Shown here in pieces: positions 16,486-28,500 of a stretch of 64,000 nucleotides of DNA. Numbering within the stretch: the stretch's first letter is position 1; each line of letters opens with the position of its first letter. Made by a program: the position numbers and the translations under genes. The notes under the pieces are model-generated. The model had not been told where the DNA came from. It was given only the letters and a program-made list of their open reading frames with translations, and searched no databases. This stretch comes from Streptomyces sp. TLI_105 (lineage in GTDB: Bacteria; Actinomycetota; Actinomycetes; Streptomycetales; Streptomycetaceae), in NCBI RefSeq assembly GCF_900105415.1, contig NZ_FNSM01000001.1, forward strand, positions 2,108,001-2,172,000, in the 5' to 3' direction.

Positions 16486-17643
16486 ATGCGCGCGAGGGCG
16501 TGGTCTGCTCCGGTGATCCGCGCCTGGTCGCCGCCGCTGCGGGCCACGGCTTATCTCCTCGGGGAATTCGGCACCGCCGTCATGAGCATTCTTTCCTTCC
16601 TGCCGCTCTTTCACCCGAGCATGCGTCGGTCGTGGGCCGAGTGGCACCGGCAGCGGGCCGGCCGCCTGTTGGGCCGCCCGGTCCGCGAGCAGAGCATCGA
16701 CCTCTCCCGTCATCTGTACTGGCTCGCCCTGCACGTGACCTTGGGCATCGCCTGCGGGCTCGCCACGGTCATCTGCGTCGGCAACGCGCTGATGATCGTG
16801 GCGACTCCCCTGCTGGCGTGGGCGTTTCCGGCACAGGGACGTCCGAAGACGGTGCTGGACATCCCGGTGGCCGGCTGGCAGGAGGCCGCCACCGGCCCCT
16901 CGGTGGGATCCGTCCTGTTCGCCGTCGGCTGCCTGGCGCTGCCGCCGCTCGCCACGGGGTACGCCCGTCTGACCCTCGCCGTGCTCGCGCCGTCGCGCAC
17001 CCGCCTGCTCGCCGACCGCGTGGCCGCGCTCACCCGCACCCGCATCGACGCGATCGAGGCGCACGGCGCCGAGCTGCGGCGGATCGAGCGCGACCTGCAC
17101 GACGGCACCCAGGCACGGCTGGTGGCGGTGGCCATGCGGCTCGCGGTCGCCCGGCAGTGCCTCGACCGCGACCTGTCCACCGTCGCCCGGATGCTGCGCG
17201 AGGCGACCGACGTCACCGAGGAGGCGATGGTCGAGCTCCGCGAGGTGCTCCGCGGCATCTATCCGCCCATCCTCGCCGACCGCGGGCTGCGGGGAGCCCT
17301 GCGCACCGTCGCCGCCCGGGGCGGCGTCCCGGTCTCGATCGACATCGGCGAGCTGCACCGGATCCCGGCGGCCATCGAGGCGGTCGCCTACTTCGTGGTC
17401 ACCGAGGCGCTGACGAACGTGGCCAAGCACAGCCGGGCCACGGAGGCGGCGCTGAGGGTGTGGCGCGTCGAGGACGTGCTGACGGTCGTCGTCACCGACA
17501 ACGGCGTGGGCGGCGCGCGGGAGAACGCCGGCAGCGGACTGGCCGGACTCCGCGGCCGCGCGCAGGCTCTCGACGGCCGCGTCACGGTCGTCAGCCCGGC
17601 GGGCGGCCCCACCACGATCACCGTGGAGCTGCCGTGCGGATAG
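16486..17643 (+). CDS. Sensor histidine kinase, NarL-partner type
   Basis: 385 residues. The N-terminal half has membrane helices and a long loop. The HisKA_3 dimerisation box reads IERDLHDGTQARLVAVAM, with the phosphoacceptor His205. The HATPase_c domain follows, with the N box VTEALTNVAKHS, the G1 box VTDNGVGG and the GSGLAGLRGR motif. The response regulator gene overlaps its last 10 bases, so the two form one two-component system. The ligand is unknown. The position inside the NRPS cluster suggests cluster control or response to cell-envelope stress. Confidence 0.9.
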   Translation: MRARAWSAPVIRAWSPPLRATAYLLGEFGTAVMSILSFLPLFHPSMRRSWAEWHRQRAGRLLGRPVREQSIDLSRHLYWLALHVTLGIACGLATVICVGNALMIVATPLLAWAFPAQGRPKTVLDIPVAGWQEAATGPSVGSVLFAVGCLALPPLATGYARLTLAVLAPSRTRLLADRVAALTRTRIDAIEAHGAELRRIERDLHDGTQARLVAVAMRLAVARQCLDRDLSTVARMLREATDVTEEAMVELREVLRGIYPPILADRGLRGALRTVAARGGVPVSIDIGELHRIPAAIEAVAYFVVTEALTNVAKHSRATEAALRVWRVEDVLTVVVTDNGVGGARENAGSGLAGLRGRAQALDGRVTVVSPAGGPTTITVELPCG

Positions 17644-18275
17644 TCATCGCCGAGGACAACGTCCTGCTCGCCACCGGTCTGGAGCTGCTGCTGACCCATG
17701 CCGGCTACGAGGTGGCCGAGGTCGCCGACGACGCCGGGGGATTCCTGGCCGCGGTCGACCGGCACCGCCCGGCCGTCACCATCGTCGACGTACGGCTGCC
17801 GCCCTCGTTCCGCGACGAGGGCATCCGGGCCGCGATCGAGGCCCGGCGCCTCCACCCCGGCCTGCCGGTCCTGGTCCTGTCCCAGTACGTGGAGCAGACG
17901 TACGCCTCCGAGTTGCTCTCCGGCGGCGGGGGCGGGGTCGGTTATCTGCTCAAGGACCGCATCAGCCGGGTCGACGAGTTCCTGGAGGCGCTCGACCGGG
18001 TGGCCGCCGGCGGCACCGCGCTCGACCCCGACGTGGTGGCCCAGTTGCTCGCCGGGCGCACCCGACCGCTGTCCACGCTCACCCGCCGGGAGCGGGAGGT
18101 CCTGGCGCTCATGGCGGAGGGGCACGACAACGCCACGCTGGCCGGGAAGCTGTCCATCACCGACAACGCGGTGCACAAGCACATCGGCAACATCTTCGCG
18201 AAGTTCGGTCTCACCGAGACCGACGCCGGCCACCGACGGGTCCGGGCCGTGCTGACCTATCTGGAAGCACGCTGA
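17634..18275 (+). CDS. NarL/LuxR-family response regulator
   Basis: 213 residues from a GTG inside the last codons of the kinase gene. The receiver domain has the acidic pocket IAEDN, the phosphoacceptor Asp52 in TIVDVRLP, and a Lys in YLLKDR. The LuxR helix-turn-helix lies in the last 65 residues (LTRREREVLALMAEG, then DNAVHKHIGNIFAKF). It is the partner of the upstream HisKA_3 kinase. A strong bidirectional terminator follows immediately. Confidence 0.93.
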   Translation: MRIVIAEDNVLLATGLELLLTHAGYEVAEVADDAGGFLAAVDRHRPAVTIVDVRLPPSFRDEGIRAAIEARRLHPGLPVLVLSQYVEQTYASELLSGGGGGVGYLLKDRISRVDEFLEALDRVAAGGTALDPDVVAQLLAGRTRPLSTLTRREREVLALMAEGHDNATLAGKLSITDNAVHKHIGNIFAKFGLTETDAGHRRVRAVLTYLEAR

Positions 18276-18278
18276 CGC

Positions 18279-18321
18279 GAGGGTGGTCGGGCCCCTTCCG
18301 CGAAGGGGCCCGACCACCCTC
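18279..18321. terminator. Bidirectional intrinsic terminator
   Basis: A perfect 20-base stem with a 3-base loop (CGC at 18299-18301) sits between the convergent response-regulator gene and the offloading-enzyme gene. There is no T-run, which is common for Streptomyces terminators. Confidence 0.9.
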
Positions 18322-18329
18322 GGGACGCG

Positions 18330-19592
18330 CTACTTCCGCCGGACGCAGAGCCTCCCGGTGATCTGCACGCGGTCGAGGGCGCCGGTCGCCGGGTCGCGCA
18401 GGAACCGCCCCAGGTACGGCATCGCCGCGCGCGGACCGCCCCCCGAGGGCGTACGGAAGGAGAGGTCCTCGCCGACGAGGAGCCGGACCGGCGCCGCTCC
18501 GGCGACCGAGAGCAGGAGGTCGCCGTCCTCGGCCTCCACCCGGCACGACCAGTCGCCGTTGGCGTAGTGCCCCGCGCACTCCTGCGGTGCCGGCACGGAC
18601 TCGGCGCCGCCCGTGTCCCGGGGGTGGTCGCCGACCTCCAGGCCGGTCCCGCGCAGCCGCCCGAGCAGCGACTCCCACAGGCGCGCGCCGCTGCTGCCGT
18701 TGGCGGTCAGCGCCACCACGGTCCGCGTCGACGGGTCCACGCGCAGATGGCTCCACGCCCCGTCGCCGGTGCCGTCGTGGCCGAACCAGGCCCCGTACCG
18801 CGACCATCCGGCGCCCCAGCCGTCCGCCAGCCCGTGGGCGCCCACGGCGAGCCCCTCCGTGACGTCCTCGCGCATCGCCCGCGCCGTCGCGGCGTCGAGC
18901 AGGCCGCCGCCCGGGCCGAGGCCCAGGTGCGCGGCGCCGAACACGGCGAGGTCGCGGGCGGAGACACGCAGGCCCGCGGCCGGGTCCTCCAGCGGCGGTA
19001 CGGACTGCTCCCGGATCGGCCGGGGCGGGGCGTCCGGGCGTACGAGATGCCCCAGGGCGGTCGGCGCCGCGGCATCGTGCCCCAGCGGGCGCAGCAGCAT
19101 CGTCCGCACGGCCTCCGCCCAGTCCAGGCCGGTGATCTCCTCGACCAGCCGGCCGGCGATCACGTACCCCGGATTGGAGTAGGAGAAGACCGTGCCCGGT
19201 TCGTGCACGACCGGCTCGGCCGCGTGGCGGGCGAGCCACCGGGCGCGGGTGGTCCCGACGGGCGGCTCGGCGGTGTTGGCCGCCAGGCCCGCGGTGTGGC
19301 TGAGCACCTGCCGCAGCGTGAACTCCGGGCCGGCGCGCAGCTCGCCCAGCTGCTCCGCCAGGGGTTCGTCCAGGTCCACGTCGCCGTCGGCGACCAGCAG
19401 GGCCGCGAGGGTCGCGGTGAACGGCTTGGTGAGCGATCCGAGCGGGAACGCCGTCTCCACCGTCACCGGCCTTCCCGAACCGGCCTCCTCCTCACCGGTC
19501 TCCGCGGTGCGCAGGAGGCCGTCGCGCCAGACCGCCACCTGGGCGCCGGGCACTCCGTGCAGGAGCGCGAGCTCCGCCAGCAGGTCGTTCAC
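18330..19592 (-). CDS. Beta-lactamase/PBP-fold offloading enzyme (SurE-type peptide cyclase)
   Basis: 420 residues from a GTG that overlaps the NRPS stop (GTGA), so it is coupled to the synthetase. Serine beta-lactamase/DD-peptidase motifs are clear: SLTK (Ser53, Lys56), YSN (Tyr138) and a late GHDG in place of KTG. No signal peptide is present, so it is cytoplasmic. That is unusual for a DD-peptidase but expected for an NRPS partner. The NRPS has no thioesterase and ends in an epimerase. This matches the trans-acting PBP-type thioesterases of surugamide and desotamide pathways, which take peptides with a C-terminal D-residue and cyclise them head to tail. The function is therefore strong inference; a resistance role is the alternative. 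Confidence 0.8.
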   Translation of the reverse strand: MNDLLAELALLHGVPGAQVAVWRDGLLRTAETGEEEAGSGRPVTVETAFPLGSLTKPFTATLAALLVADGDVDLDEPLAEQLGELRAGPEFTLRQVLSHTAGLAANTAEPPVGTTRARWLARHAAEPVVHEPGTVFSYSNPGYVIAGRLVEEITGLDWAEAVRTMLLRPLGHDAAAPTALGHLVRPDAPPRPIREQSVPPLEDPAAGLRVSARDLAVFGAAHLGLGPGGGLLDAATARAMREDVTEGLAVGAHGLADGWGAGWSRYGAWFGHDGTGDGAWSHLRVDPSTRTVVALTANGSSGARLWESLLGRLRGTGLEVGDHPRDTGGAESVPAPQECAGHYANGDWSCRVEAEDGDLLLSVAGAAPVRLLVGEDLSFRTPSGGGPRAAMPYLGRFLRDPATGALDRVQITGRLCVRRK

Positions 19593-22500
19593 CGGTCGTC
19601 CTCCGCCCCGAGGGCCGGCTCGCAGAGGCGGGCGATGGACCGCAGCGCCGCCACGAGTTCGGAGCCGACCCGCTCGATCGTCGCGGGCTCGTGCAGGGCG
19701 ACCGAGTAGTAGAGGTCGAAGCCGAGCCGGCCGTCCTCGACCGCGCCGACCACCTCCAGGGCCTGCACGACCCGCTCGCGGTCGTCCTGCTCCCGGCCGA
19801 TCGGGGCGTGGAAGGCGTGGAACAACGAGCGGTCGACCGTGCGGGTGATCTCCTCGGTCTGGCTGTGGTAGTTGAACAACACCGCGGGAGGCGTGTGCTC
19901 CGCCGCCGGCGTGCCGGACCCGGCGAGGTGGCGCAGCGCCCCGTGACCGAGCCCGTTGCCGGGCACGGCGCGCAGGCAGCGGCGCACCGACCGTACGACG
20001 GCGGGCCAGTCGGCCTCGTCGTCCGTCCGCCCGGGCACCGTCAGCGCGACGGGGTACGAGCTGGTGAACCACCCGACGGTGCGGGACAGGTCGATGTCGT
20101 CGAAGATCTCCTCGCGGCCGTGGCCCTCCATCTCGATCACGAGCCGGTCGTCGCCGGACCAGCGGCACATCGTCCAGGCCAGCGCGGAGAGCAGCACGTC
20201 GCTGACCCGGGCCCGGAACCTGCCCGGCGCCACGCGCAGCAGCGCCTCCGTCTCGTCCTTCTCGAGGCGCAGCGGCATGATCCGCCGCGACGACACCACG
20301 TTCGGTCCGGAGCCGTCGGTCGGCAGCGGCGCCGCCTCGGGTACCGCGTCCCAGTACGCGGCCTGGTCCGCGAAGCCGCCGTCGGCCGCGTGCGCCGCGA
20401 GCCTCGTGGCCCACTGCCGGAACGAGGAGGTCTTGGCGCCGAGGTCGATCGCCTCGCCCCCGAGGGCCTGCCGGTAGGCGAGGTCCAGGTCGTGGTTGAG
20501 GATCCGCCACGACACCGCGTCGATCACGAGATGGTGCACGGTCAGGTGCAGGTGCGCCCGCCGGTCCGGGCCGAGGTCGAACAGGACCGCCCGCAGCAGT
20601 GGCCCGTCCGCCAGGTCGAAGCCCGTGTCGGCCGCCGCGGCGAGCCGGTTCATGACCGGGGGCAGCTCCTCGTCGGGCAGCCCCGAGAGGTCGTGGCGCT
20701 CGAACAGCTCGCCGGTCTCGGCCGCGGCGTTCCGCTGCGACCAGTGGCCCCGCTCGTCGCGGGTGTACCGCATCCGCAGCGCGTCGTGGTGCGCGACGAC
20801 CGCCGCGAGGGCGGCCCGCAGCGCCGCCTCGTCGGTGTCCGCCGCCAGCTCGACGTGGATCGACTGGGCGAGGTGGTGCGGGGCGACCGTGTTGCGCGCG
20901 AAGAACTCGTACTGGATCGGGGTGAGCGGCACCTCGCCGGCCTCGGCCCGCTGGGTGGCGGCGACCCTGCGGTCCCGGCCGGCCGCGGCGACGAGCTGCT
21001 CGACGGTCGGGTGGCGGAACAGGTCGCTGGAGGAGACCTGCAGTCCCGCCCGGCGGCTCTTGAACACGACCTGGATGCTGAGGATCGAGTCGCCGCCGAG
21101 GTCGAAGAAGTCGTCGGTGACCCCGACGCGCTCCACACCGAGCACCTCCGCCCAGATCGCGGCCATCGTGTGCTCGTCGGGGGTGCGGGGCTCCACCGAG
21201 GCCCGGTCGGCCGCCGTGGTCGTGGGCTCCGGCAGGGCGCGGCGGTCGACCTTGCCGTGCGGGGTGAGGGGGATGCGCTCCAGCCTGACGAGCGCGGCCG
21301 GGACCATGTACTCGGGCAGGCGGGAGGCGAGGTACGAGGTGAGTTCGGCCGGGTCCTGCTCCGAGACCACGTACCCGACGAGACGCCGGCGGCCCGGCTG
21401 GTCCTCGCGGACGACGACGGCCGCCCGCGCCACGTCCGGGTGTTCGGCGAGCGCCTGCTCGATCTCGCCGAGCTCGATGCGGTAGCCGCGCAGCTTCACC
21501 TGGTCGTCGGTGCGGCCGACGAACTCCAGCGTGCCGTCGGGGCGCCACCGCATCAGGTCGCCGGTGCGGTACATCCGGGAACCGGGCTTCCCGAACGGGT
21601 CCGGCAGGAAGCGTTCGGCGGTCATCGCGGGGCGGTCCCGGTAACCGCGGGACACGCCGTCCCCGGCGAGGTACGCCTCCCCGGCCACGCCCACCGGCAC
21701 CACCTGCAGGTCCCTGTCGAGCAGGTAGACCCGGGTGTCCGCGGTCGGCCGGCCGACCGGGACGGTCCGTCCGGGCCGCCCGCCGCGCTCGACCGGGAAG
21801 CACGTCGCGGTCACCGAGCACTCGGTGGGTCCGTACGCGTTGACGATCCGCAGGCCGGGCAGCCGGTCGAGGACGCGTGCGCAGTGCGGTGCGGACAGCG
21901 CCTCGCCGCCGACGACGACCTTGCGCAGTCCGGCGAGGATTCCCGGGTCGGTGTCGGCGACGGCGTGGAAGAAGCCCGCCGAGAACGACATGGCCTGCAC
22001 CTCGTGGTCGCGCAGGAACTTGTCGAGTTCGTCGACCGAGCGGAAGTCGCCCGGCCGCACGGCCAGGCACGCGCCGCTCAGCAGCGCCTGCCACAGTTCG
22101 TTCTGCGCGGCGTCGAACGAGATCGAATGGTGCTGGGCGATCGTGGTGGCGTCGCCGAAGGTGTGCTCGCCCGCGGCGCGCACCAGGCGGACGAGGCCGC
22201 GGTGGGTGACCATGCCGGCCTTGGGGACACCGGTCGAGCCCGAGGTGTAGACGAGCACGGCGAGGTTGTCCGGGACCGTGCGCGAGGGCGGCGGCCCGAC
22301 GGCGGGACCCGGCCGCAGATCGTCGACGAGCAGGACCTCTGCGCCGGTCGGCGGCAGGCCGGGCGCGAGCGCGGCGCTGGTCAGCAGCACCGGCACGCCC
22401 GAGTCGTGGAAGAGGTAGGTGAGGCGCTCGGACGGATAGCCGGGGTCGAGCGGCACGTATGCGCCGCCGGCCTTGAGGACGCCGAGCATGGCGGTGATCA

Positions 22501-25500
22501 TCTCGGCGCCGCCCGGCAGGCAGATGCCCACCGGCACCTCCGGGCCGACGCCCCGGCCGACGAGGTCGTGGGCGAGCCGGTCGGAGCGGGCGTCCAGTTC
22601 GGCGTAGGTGAGCCGGGTGTCGCCCGCGACGACCGCGAGCCGGTCGGGGTGCTCGCGCGCGACCTCCGCGAAGAGCTCGTGCAGGCACCGGTCGGGGTAG
22701 CCGGACGGGACGCCGTTGAACTCCTCGACCAGCCGGTCGCGTTCGGCGCCGCGGACCATCGGCAGGTCCCGCAGCGTGGCGGCGGGCGCCGCCACCATCG
22801 CGTCGAGCATGCCGAGCAGGTGATCGGCGAAGCGGCCCGCGGTGGCGTCGTCGAACAGGCGCGGGTCGTAGCCGAGCCTCAGGTGGAGTCCGTCGACCAG
22901 GTGCGCCACGCAGGTGAGCGGGAAGTTCGAGGTCTCCAGGCCGGCCAGCGACCGCACCTCCAGGCCGTGCCGCTCGGCCGCGTGCTCGTCGTACGGGAAG
23001 TTCTCGAAGACCACGCAGCTGTCGAAGAGGTCGGTGCCCGCCGGGATCCCGGCCCAGTTCCGCACCTGGGCGAGGGAGACGTACTCGTACTGGCGGCCGT
23101 CGACCTGCTGCTCCTGGATCTCGCGCAGCCAGGCGCGGAGTTCGCGGTCGGGAGAGACGGTCAGCCGGGCGGGCAGGGTGTTGATGAACAGGCCGACCAT
23201 CTCGTCGGAGCCGGGCAGTTCGGCGGGCCTGCCGCCCACCGTGGTGCCGAAGCAGACCTGCCGGTCGCCGCTGTAGCGGGACAGCAGCAGGGCCCAGGCG
23301 CCCTGGATCAGGGTGTTGACGGTGACCCGGGCCTCTCGGGCAAAGCCCTCCAGGCGCCCGGTCTCCTCGGCCGTGAGCGCGAGGTCGATGTGGCCGGTGT
23401 CGCGTGACTGGTGCGAGCGCAGCGGCGGCCGGTCGTACGGCAGCGCGGTGGGCGCGGAGAATCCGGCCAGCAGCCCGGTCCAGTACGCCTGCGCAGCGGC
23501 GGTGTCCTGCTCGGCCAGCCAGCGCACGTACTCACGGAACGGACGGCGCGGGCGCGGCGGCGCGACCTCGCGTCCTTGCAGCGCGGCGTGCTCCGCGAAG
23601 ACCTCGCCGAGCACGTCGGCGAAGCTCCAGCCGTCGAGGAGCAGGTGGTGCGAGGAGCAGCGCAGATGGACGGTGGAGGCGGAGAGCCGGGCCAGGTGCA
23701 GCCGCAGCAGCGGCGGCCGCGACAGGTCCAGCGGCTCGCTCGGGGCCTCGGCCAGCAGACGGATGCGGTCCTGCTGCTGTGTCTCGGTCAGCTCCGACCA
23801 GTCCTCGATCACGGCGGGCACGCGTACGTCCCGGTGGACCACCTGCAGGGGGCGGCCACCCTCGGCGTCGGCGATCGCCGTGCGCAGCACGGACGTGCGG
23901 TCGACGACCCGCTGCCATGCCTCGACCAGCAGCGCGGGGTCGGGGACGCCGTCGAGGACGAGCCCGACGTGGGTGAGGTAGATGTCGTCCTCGTGCGCGT
24001 CGAGCGAGTGGAACAGCAGGCCGCTCTGCATGGGCGTGAGCGGGTAGAGGTCCTCGACCGCGCGGCCGTCCCCGGCGATCCGGTCGACGCCCGCCTGGTC
24101 GAGTCCGGCGAGCGGGAAGTCGGACGGGGTGCAGCCGCCGGCCCGGGAGCAGTGCGCCACGATGTCGGCGAGCGCCGCGGTGAACCGCTCCGCGAGGCCG
24201 GCGATCGTCGCCTCGTCGTGCAGCGCGGCCGAGTACTCCCAGGAGAACTCGAGCCGGCCGTCGCGGACCATCCCGGTGATCTCCAGGAGGTTCGGGCGGG
24301 TCAGGTCGGCGCCGCGGTCGGGCGCCGGGCTGGGGTGCCAGGCGCGCAGCAGACCGTCTCCCGTCGCCACGTCGAAGTGGCCGTGGTAGTTGAAGCCGAC
24401 CTGGCAACGGCCGCCGCCCAGAGCGGCGTTCCCGGTCAGATGGCGCAGGGCGCCGTATCCGATGCCGGCCTCGGGGACCGCGCGCAGGGTCTCCTTGACC
24501 GCCTTGAGCCGGGTGCCCCAGTCCTCGCCGGGCACGGGCAGCACCACCGGGAAGAGGGTGGTGAACCAGCCCGCCGTACGGGACAGGTCGACGTCGTCGA
24601 AGAGGTTCTCGCGGCCGTGGCCCTCCAGCTCGACCGCGACGGCGTCGCCGCCGGTCCAGTCGGTCAGCACCGCCGCGAGCGCGGTCAGCAGCACGTCGTT
24701 GACCTGGGTGCGGTACGCCGCCGGCACGTCCCGCAGGAGCGCGCGGGTCAGCTCCGCGTCGAGACCGGCCTCGACCGTGCGGGCGTGGGCGAGGGTGTCG
24801 GGTGCCGCGCCGTCGACCGGCAGGGACACCGTACGGCCGGCGGCCAGGGGCGTCGCGCCGGCGGCCGGCAGGGGCGGGCAGGCGACGGACGCGGCCTCCA
24901 CGGCCTGCCAGTAGGGCCGTTCGTCGTCGAAGCGGCCGGACACGGCCGCCTCGGTCAGCCGTCTCGACCACTCCCGGAAGGAGGTGGTCTTCTCCGGGAG
25001 GCTGACCGGCAGGCCCCGCGCCGCCTGGTCGTGGGCGAGCTCCAGGTCGGAGAGCAGCACCCGCCAGGTCACCCCGTCGACGACGAGGTGGTGCGCCGTG
25101 ACGAACAGCCGGTCGGGCTCGGGCGCACCGGTGAAGAGCACCGCGCCGAGCAGGGGTCCGGTGTCGAGCCGGAAGCCGGTCTGTGCCGCCGTGACCGCCT
25201 CGTGGACCGCCCGCTCGCGGGCGTCGGGGCCGAGCCCGGACAGGTCGACCGTGCGGAACGGCTCGCCCGTCTCGGTGATCGCGCAGTGCTGCCGCCAGGA
25301 GCCGTCGGCGGGGACGGCGCGCAGCCGCAGCGCGTCGTGGTGGTCGAGCAGCGCCGACACCGCCGTGCGCAGGGCGGCCGGATCGGTGCCGGGCGCGAGC
25401 TCGACGAACATCGACTGGTTGAAGTGGACGGCGCCCTGCGGGTACTGCTCGAAGTACCAGCGCTGCACCGGGGTGAGCGGCACGTCGCCGACGGCGATGG

Positions 25501-28500
25501 CGGGCGTCCGCGGGGCCGGCTCGTCCGCGGCCCGCACGACGGCGGCCAGGTCGGCGACGGTCTGGTACAGGAAGATCTGCTTGGCGGTCAGGCGCAGGCC
25601 CGCCCGCCGTGCTTTCGACACGACCTGAAGGCCGACGATCGAGTCGCCGCCGAGCTCGAAGAAGTTGTCCTCGGCGCCGACCGTGCCGGGGTCGAGGCCC
25701 AGGACCTCGGCCCAGATCGCGGCGAGCTCGGACTCGGTGCGGTTGCGCGGCGGTACGTGGCTCGCGGGGGCGTGATCGGTGGCCGTCGGCGTCGGCAGCG
25801 CCTTGCGGTCGAGCGTGCCGCTCGGGGTCATCGGAAGCTCGTCGAGGACGACGAGGGCGGAGGGTATCGCCGGGTCGGGGACGATCCCCGCGAGGAACGC
25901 GCGGAGCTCGGTGAGGGTGGGCGCGGCGCCGTCCGCGAGCAGGTATCCGACGAGCCGGTCGCGGCCGGCCGGGTCGGGTCGTACCGCGGCGGCCGCGGCG
26001 GTGATGCCCGGGTGGCGCAGCATGGCGGCCTCGACCTCGCCGAGCTCCACCCGGAAGCCGCGGACCTTGACCTGGTCGTCCGCGCGGCCGAGGTACTCCA
26101 CGTCGCCGTCGGGCCGCCACCGTCCGATGTCGCCGGTGCGGTAGAGCCGCCCGCCGGTGAACGGGTCGTCGAGGAAGCGCTGCGCGGTCAGTTCGGGCCG
26201 GTTCCAGTAGCCCTGTGCCACGCCGTCGCCGCCGATGTGGATCTCGCCGGGCACGCCGACGGGAACGGGACGCAGCCGGCTGTCGAGCACGTACGCACGG
26301 GTGTTGCCCAGCGGCCGGCCGACCGGCACGATCGCCGAGCCGACCGGCTCGCCGGCCCGCAGCCGGTACGTCGTGGAGTCCACGGTGGTCTCCGTGGCGC
26401 CGTAGTTGTTGGTGACGACGGCGTCGGGGGAGAGCAGTTCCAGGACCGCGGCCGCGTCGTCGGCCAGCCAGGCCTCCGAGCCGACCGCGAGGACGCGCAG
26501 CGAGTCCGCCCGGCCCCCGGTCCAGGACAGCTCCTGGGCGATCGCCTTGGCCAGCGACGGGGTGGTCACGAGGAGCTGGGGGCGGACCTCGGAGATCAGC
26601 GCGGCCAGCGCGGGCGGGTCGGTGATCACCTCCGCCGGGCAGATCACCATCTCGCCGCCGTACATGGCGGACATCAGGAAGTCGCCGAGGAACAGGTCCA
26701 CGGCGAGGCTGGACACCGACAGGGAGCGGCCCCGCAGTCCGGTCAGGTCGTAGCGGGCGTCCCAGGCGCGCATCATGTGGACGGCGTTGCGGTGGCTGAC
26801 CATCACGCCCTTCGGGCGGCCGGTCGAGCCGGAGGTGTAGACGACGTAGGCGAGGTCGTCCGGCCCGGCGGCCGTGGTGGGCGGCGTGGCGGGCCGGCGG
26901 GCGATCGCGTCCTGGTCGGTGTCGAGCCGGACGGTGGTCCAGGGGCCTTCGCCCACCGCCGCCGAGTCGGTGATCAGCACCGGTGTCGCGGCGTCCTCGA
27001 GCATCATGGCCAGCCGCCCGGCGGGGTGCTCGGGGTCGAGCGGCACGAACGCGCCACCGGCCTTGAGGACGGCGAGCAGCGCGACCATCGCGTCCACGCC
27101 GCGGTCGAGGCAGACGCCGGTCAGCACGCCCGGGCGGACGCCGGCCGCGACCAGGTGGTGCGCCAGCCGGTTGGCCCGCTCGGCCAGTTCGGCGAAGGTG
27201 AGCCGTCGGCTGCCGTCGCTCACCGCGACGGAGTCGGGCGTCCGGGACGCCTGCTCGTCGAAGATCCGGTGGAGGGTCCGGGCGGCCGGCACCTCCAGGG
27301 TCGGGCCCTGCCAGTCGGCGGTGAGCGTCCGCAGCTCGTCGGCCGGCAGCATGGACAGACCGGCGAGGGGGGCCGCGGACTCCTCCGCCACCGCGCGCAG
27401 CAGGGTGACCAGGTGGCCGCCGAGCCGCTCGACGGTCGCCCTGTCGAACAGGTCGGTGCTGTATTCCAGGTAGCAGACGAGCGAGGAGGCGTCCTCGTAG
27501 AAGTCGAACGTGAGGTCCAGCTTCGCGACGTCGACCGGCGGCTGGATCTCGGTGACGTCGAGGCCCCGGAAGGCCGGCAGCGTGTCGGCCATGTTCTGCA
27601 GGTTGACCATCACCTGCACCAGCGGTGGTCGGGACGCGTCCCGGTCCGGCCGCACCGCCTCGACGAGGCGCTGGAAGGGGACCTCGTCGTGGGCGAACGC
27701 CTCCAACAGGCCGGTACGCACCCGGCCGAGCAGCTCCGTGAACGACAGCGACTCGTCCACCTGGGAGCGCAGCACCACGGTGTTGATGAAGAAGCCGATC
27801 AGGTTCTCCAGTTCGGGGCGCTGCCGGCCCAGGGTGACGGTGCCGACCGCCACGTCCGTTTCACCGCAGTAGCGGGCCAGCAGCACCTTCGTGACCGTGA
27901 CCAGGGCCATGAACAGCGTCGCGTCCTGCCCGCGGCTCAGCTCGCGCAGCCGGTCCAGCACGTCGGCGGGGATCTCCACCGGCAGGGTCGCGCCCGCGGG
28001 CGTGCGGACGGGGGGCCGCGGCCGGTCGGTGGGCAGTTCGGCCGTGCGCATCCCCGCGAGCCGGTCGCGCCAGTAGGCGAGCTGCTCGTCGAGGCCGGCG
28101 GCCCGCTCGCGCTCCCAGGCGGCGTAGTCGGCGTACTGGACGGGCACGGCCGGCAGGGACGCGGTGGCGCCGCCGACCGCCGCCTCGTAGCCGGCGGCCA
28201 GCTCGCCGAGCAGACGTCCGGTCGACCAGCCGTCGCACACGATGTGGTGCATGGCCAGGACGAGCACGTGCTCGCGGTCGTCCACGCGCAGCAGGGTGGC
28301 CCGCAGGAGCGGCCCGTGGCGCAGGTCGAAGGGCTTGTTCATCTCCGTCGCGAGGAAGCGCTCGACCGCGGTCCGCGCGTCGGGCCCCGACACGTCGACG
28401 GTCGGCAGCGGCTGTCCGGTGTGCTCGTGGACCACCTGGACGCCGCGGCCGTCCGACGCGTCGAACGTGGTGCGCAGCGTCTCGTGCCGGCGTACGACCT

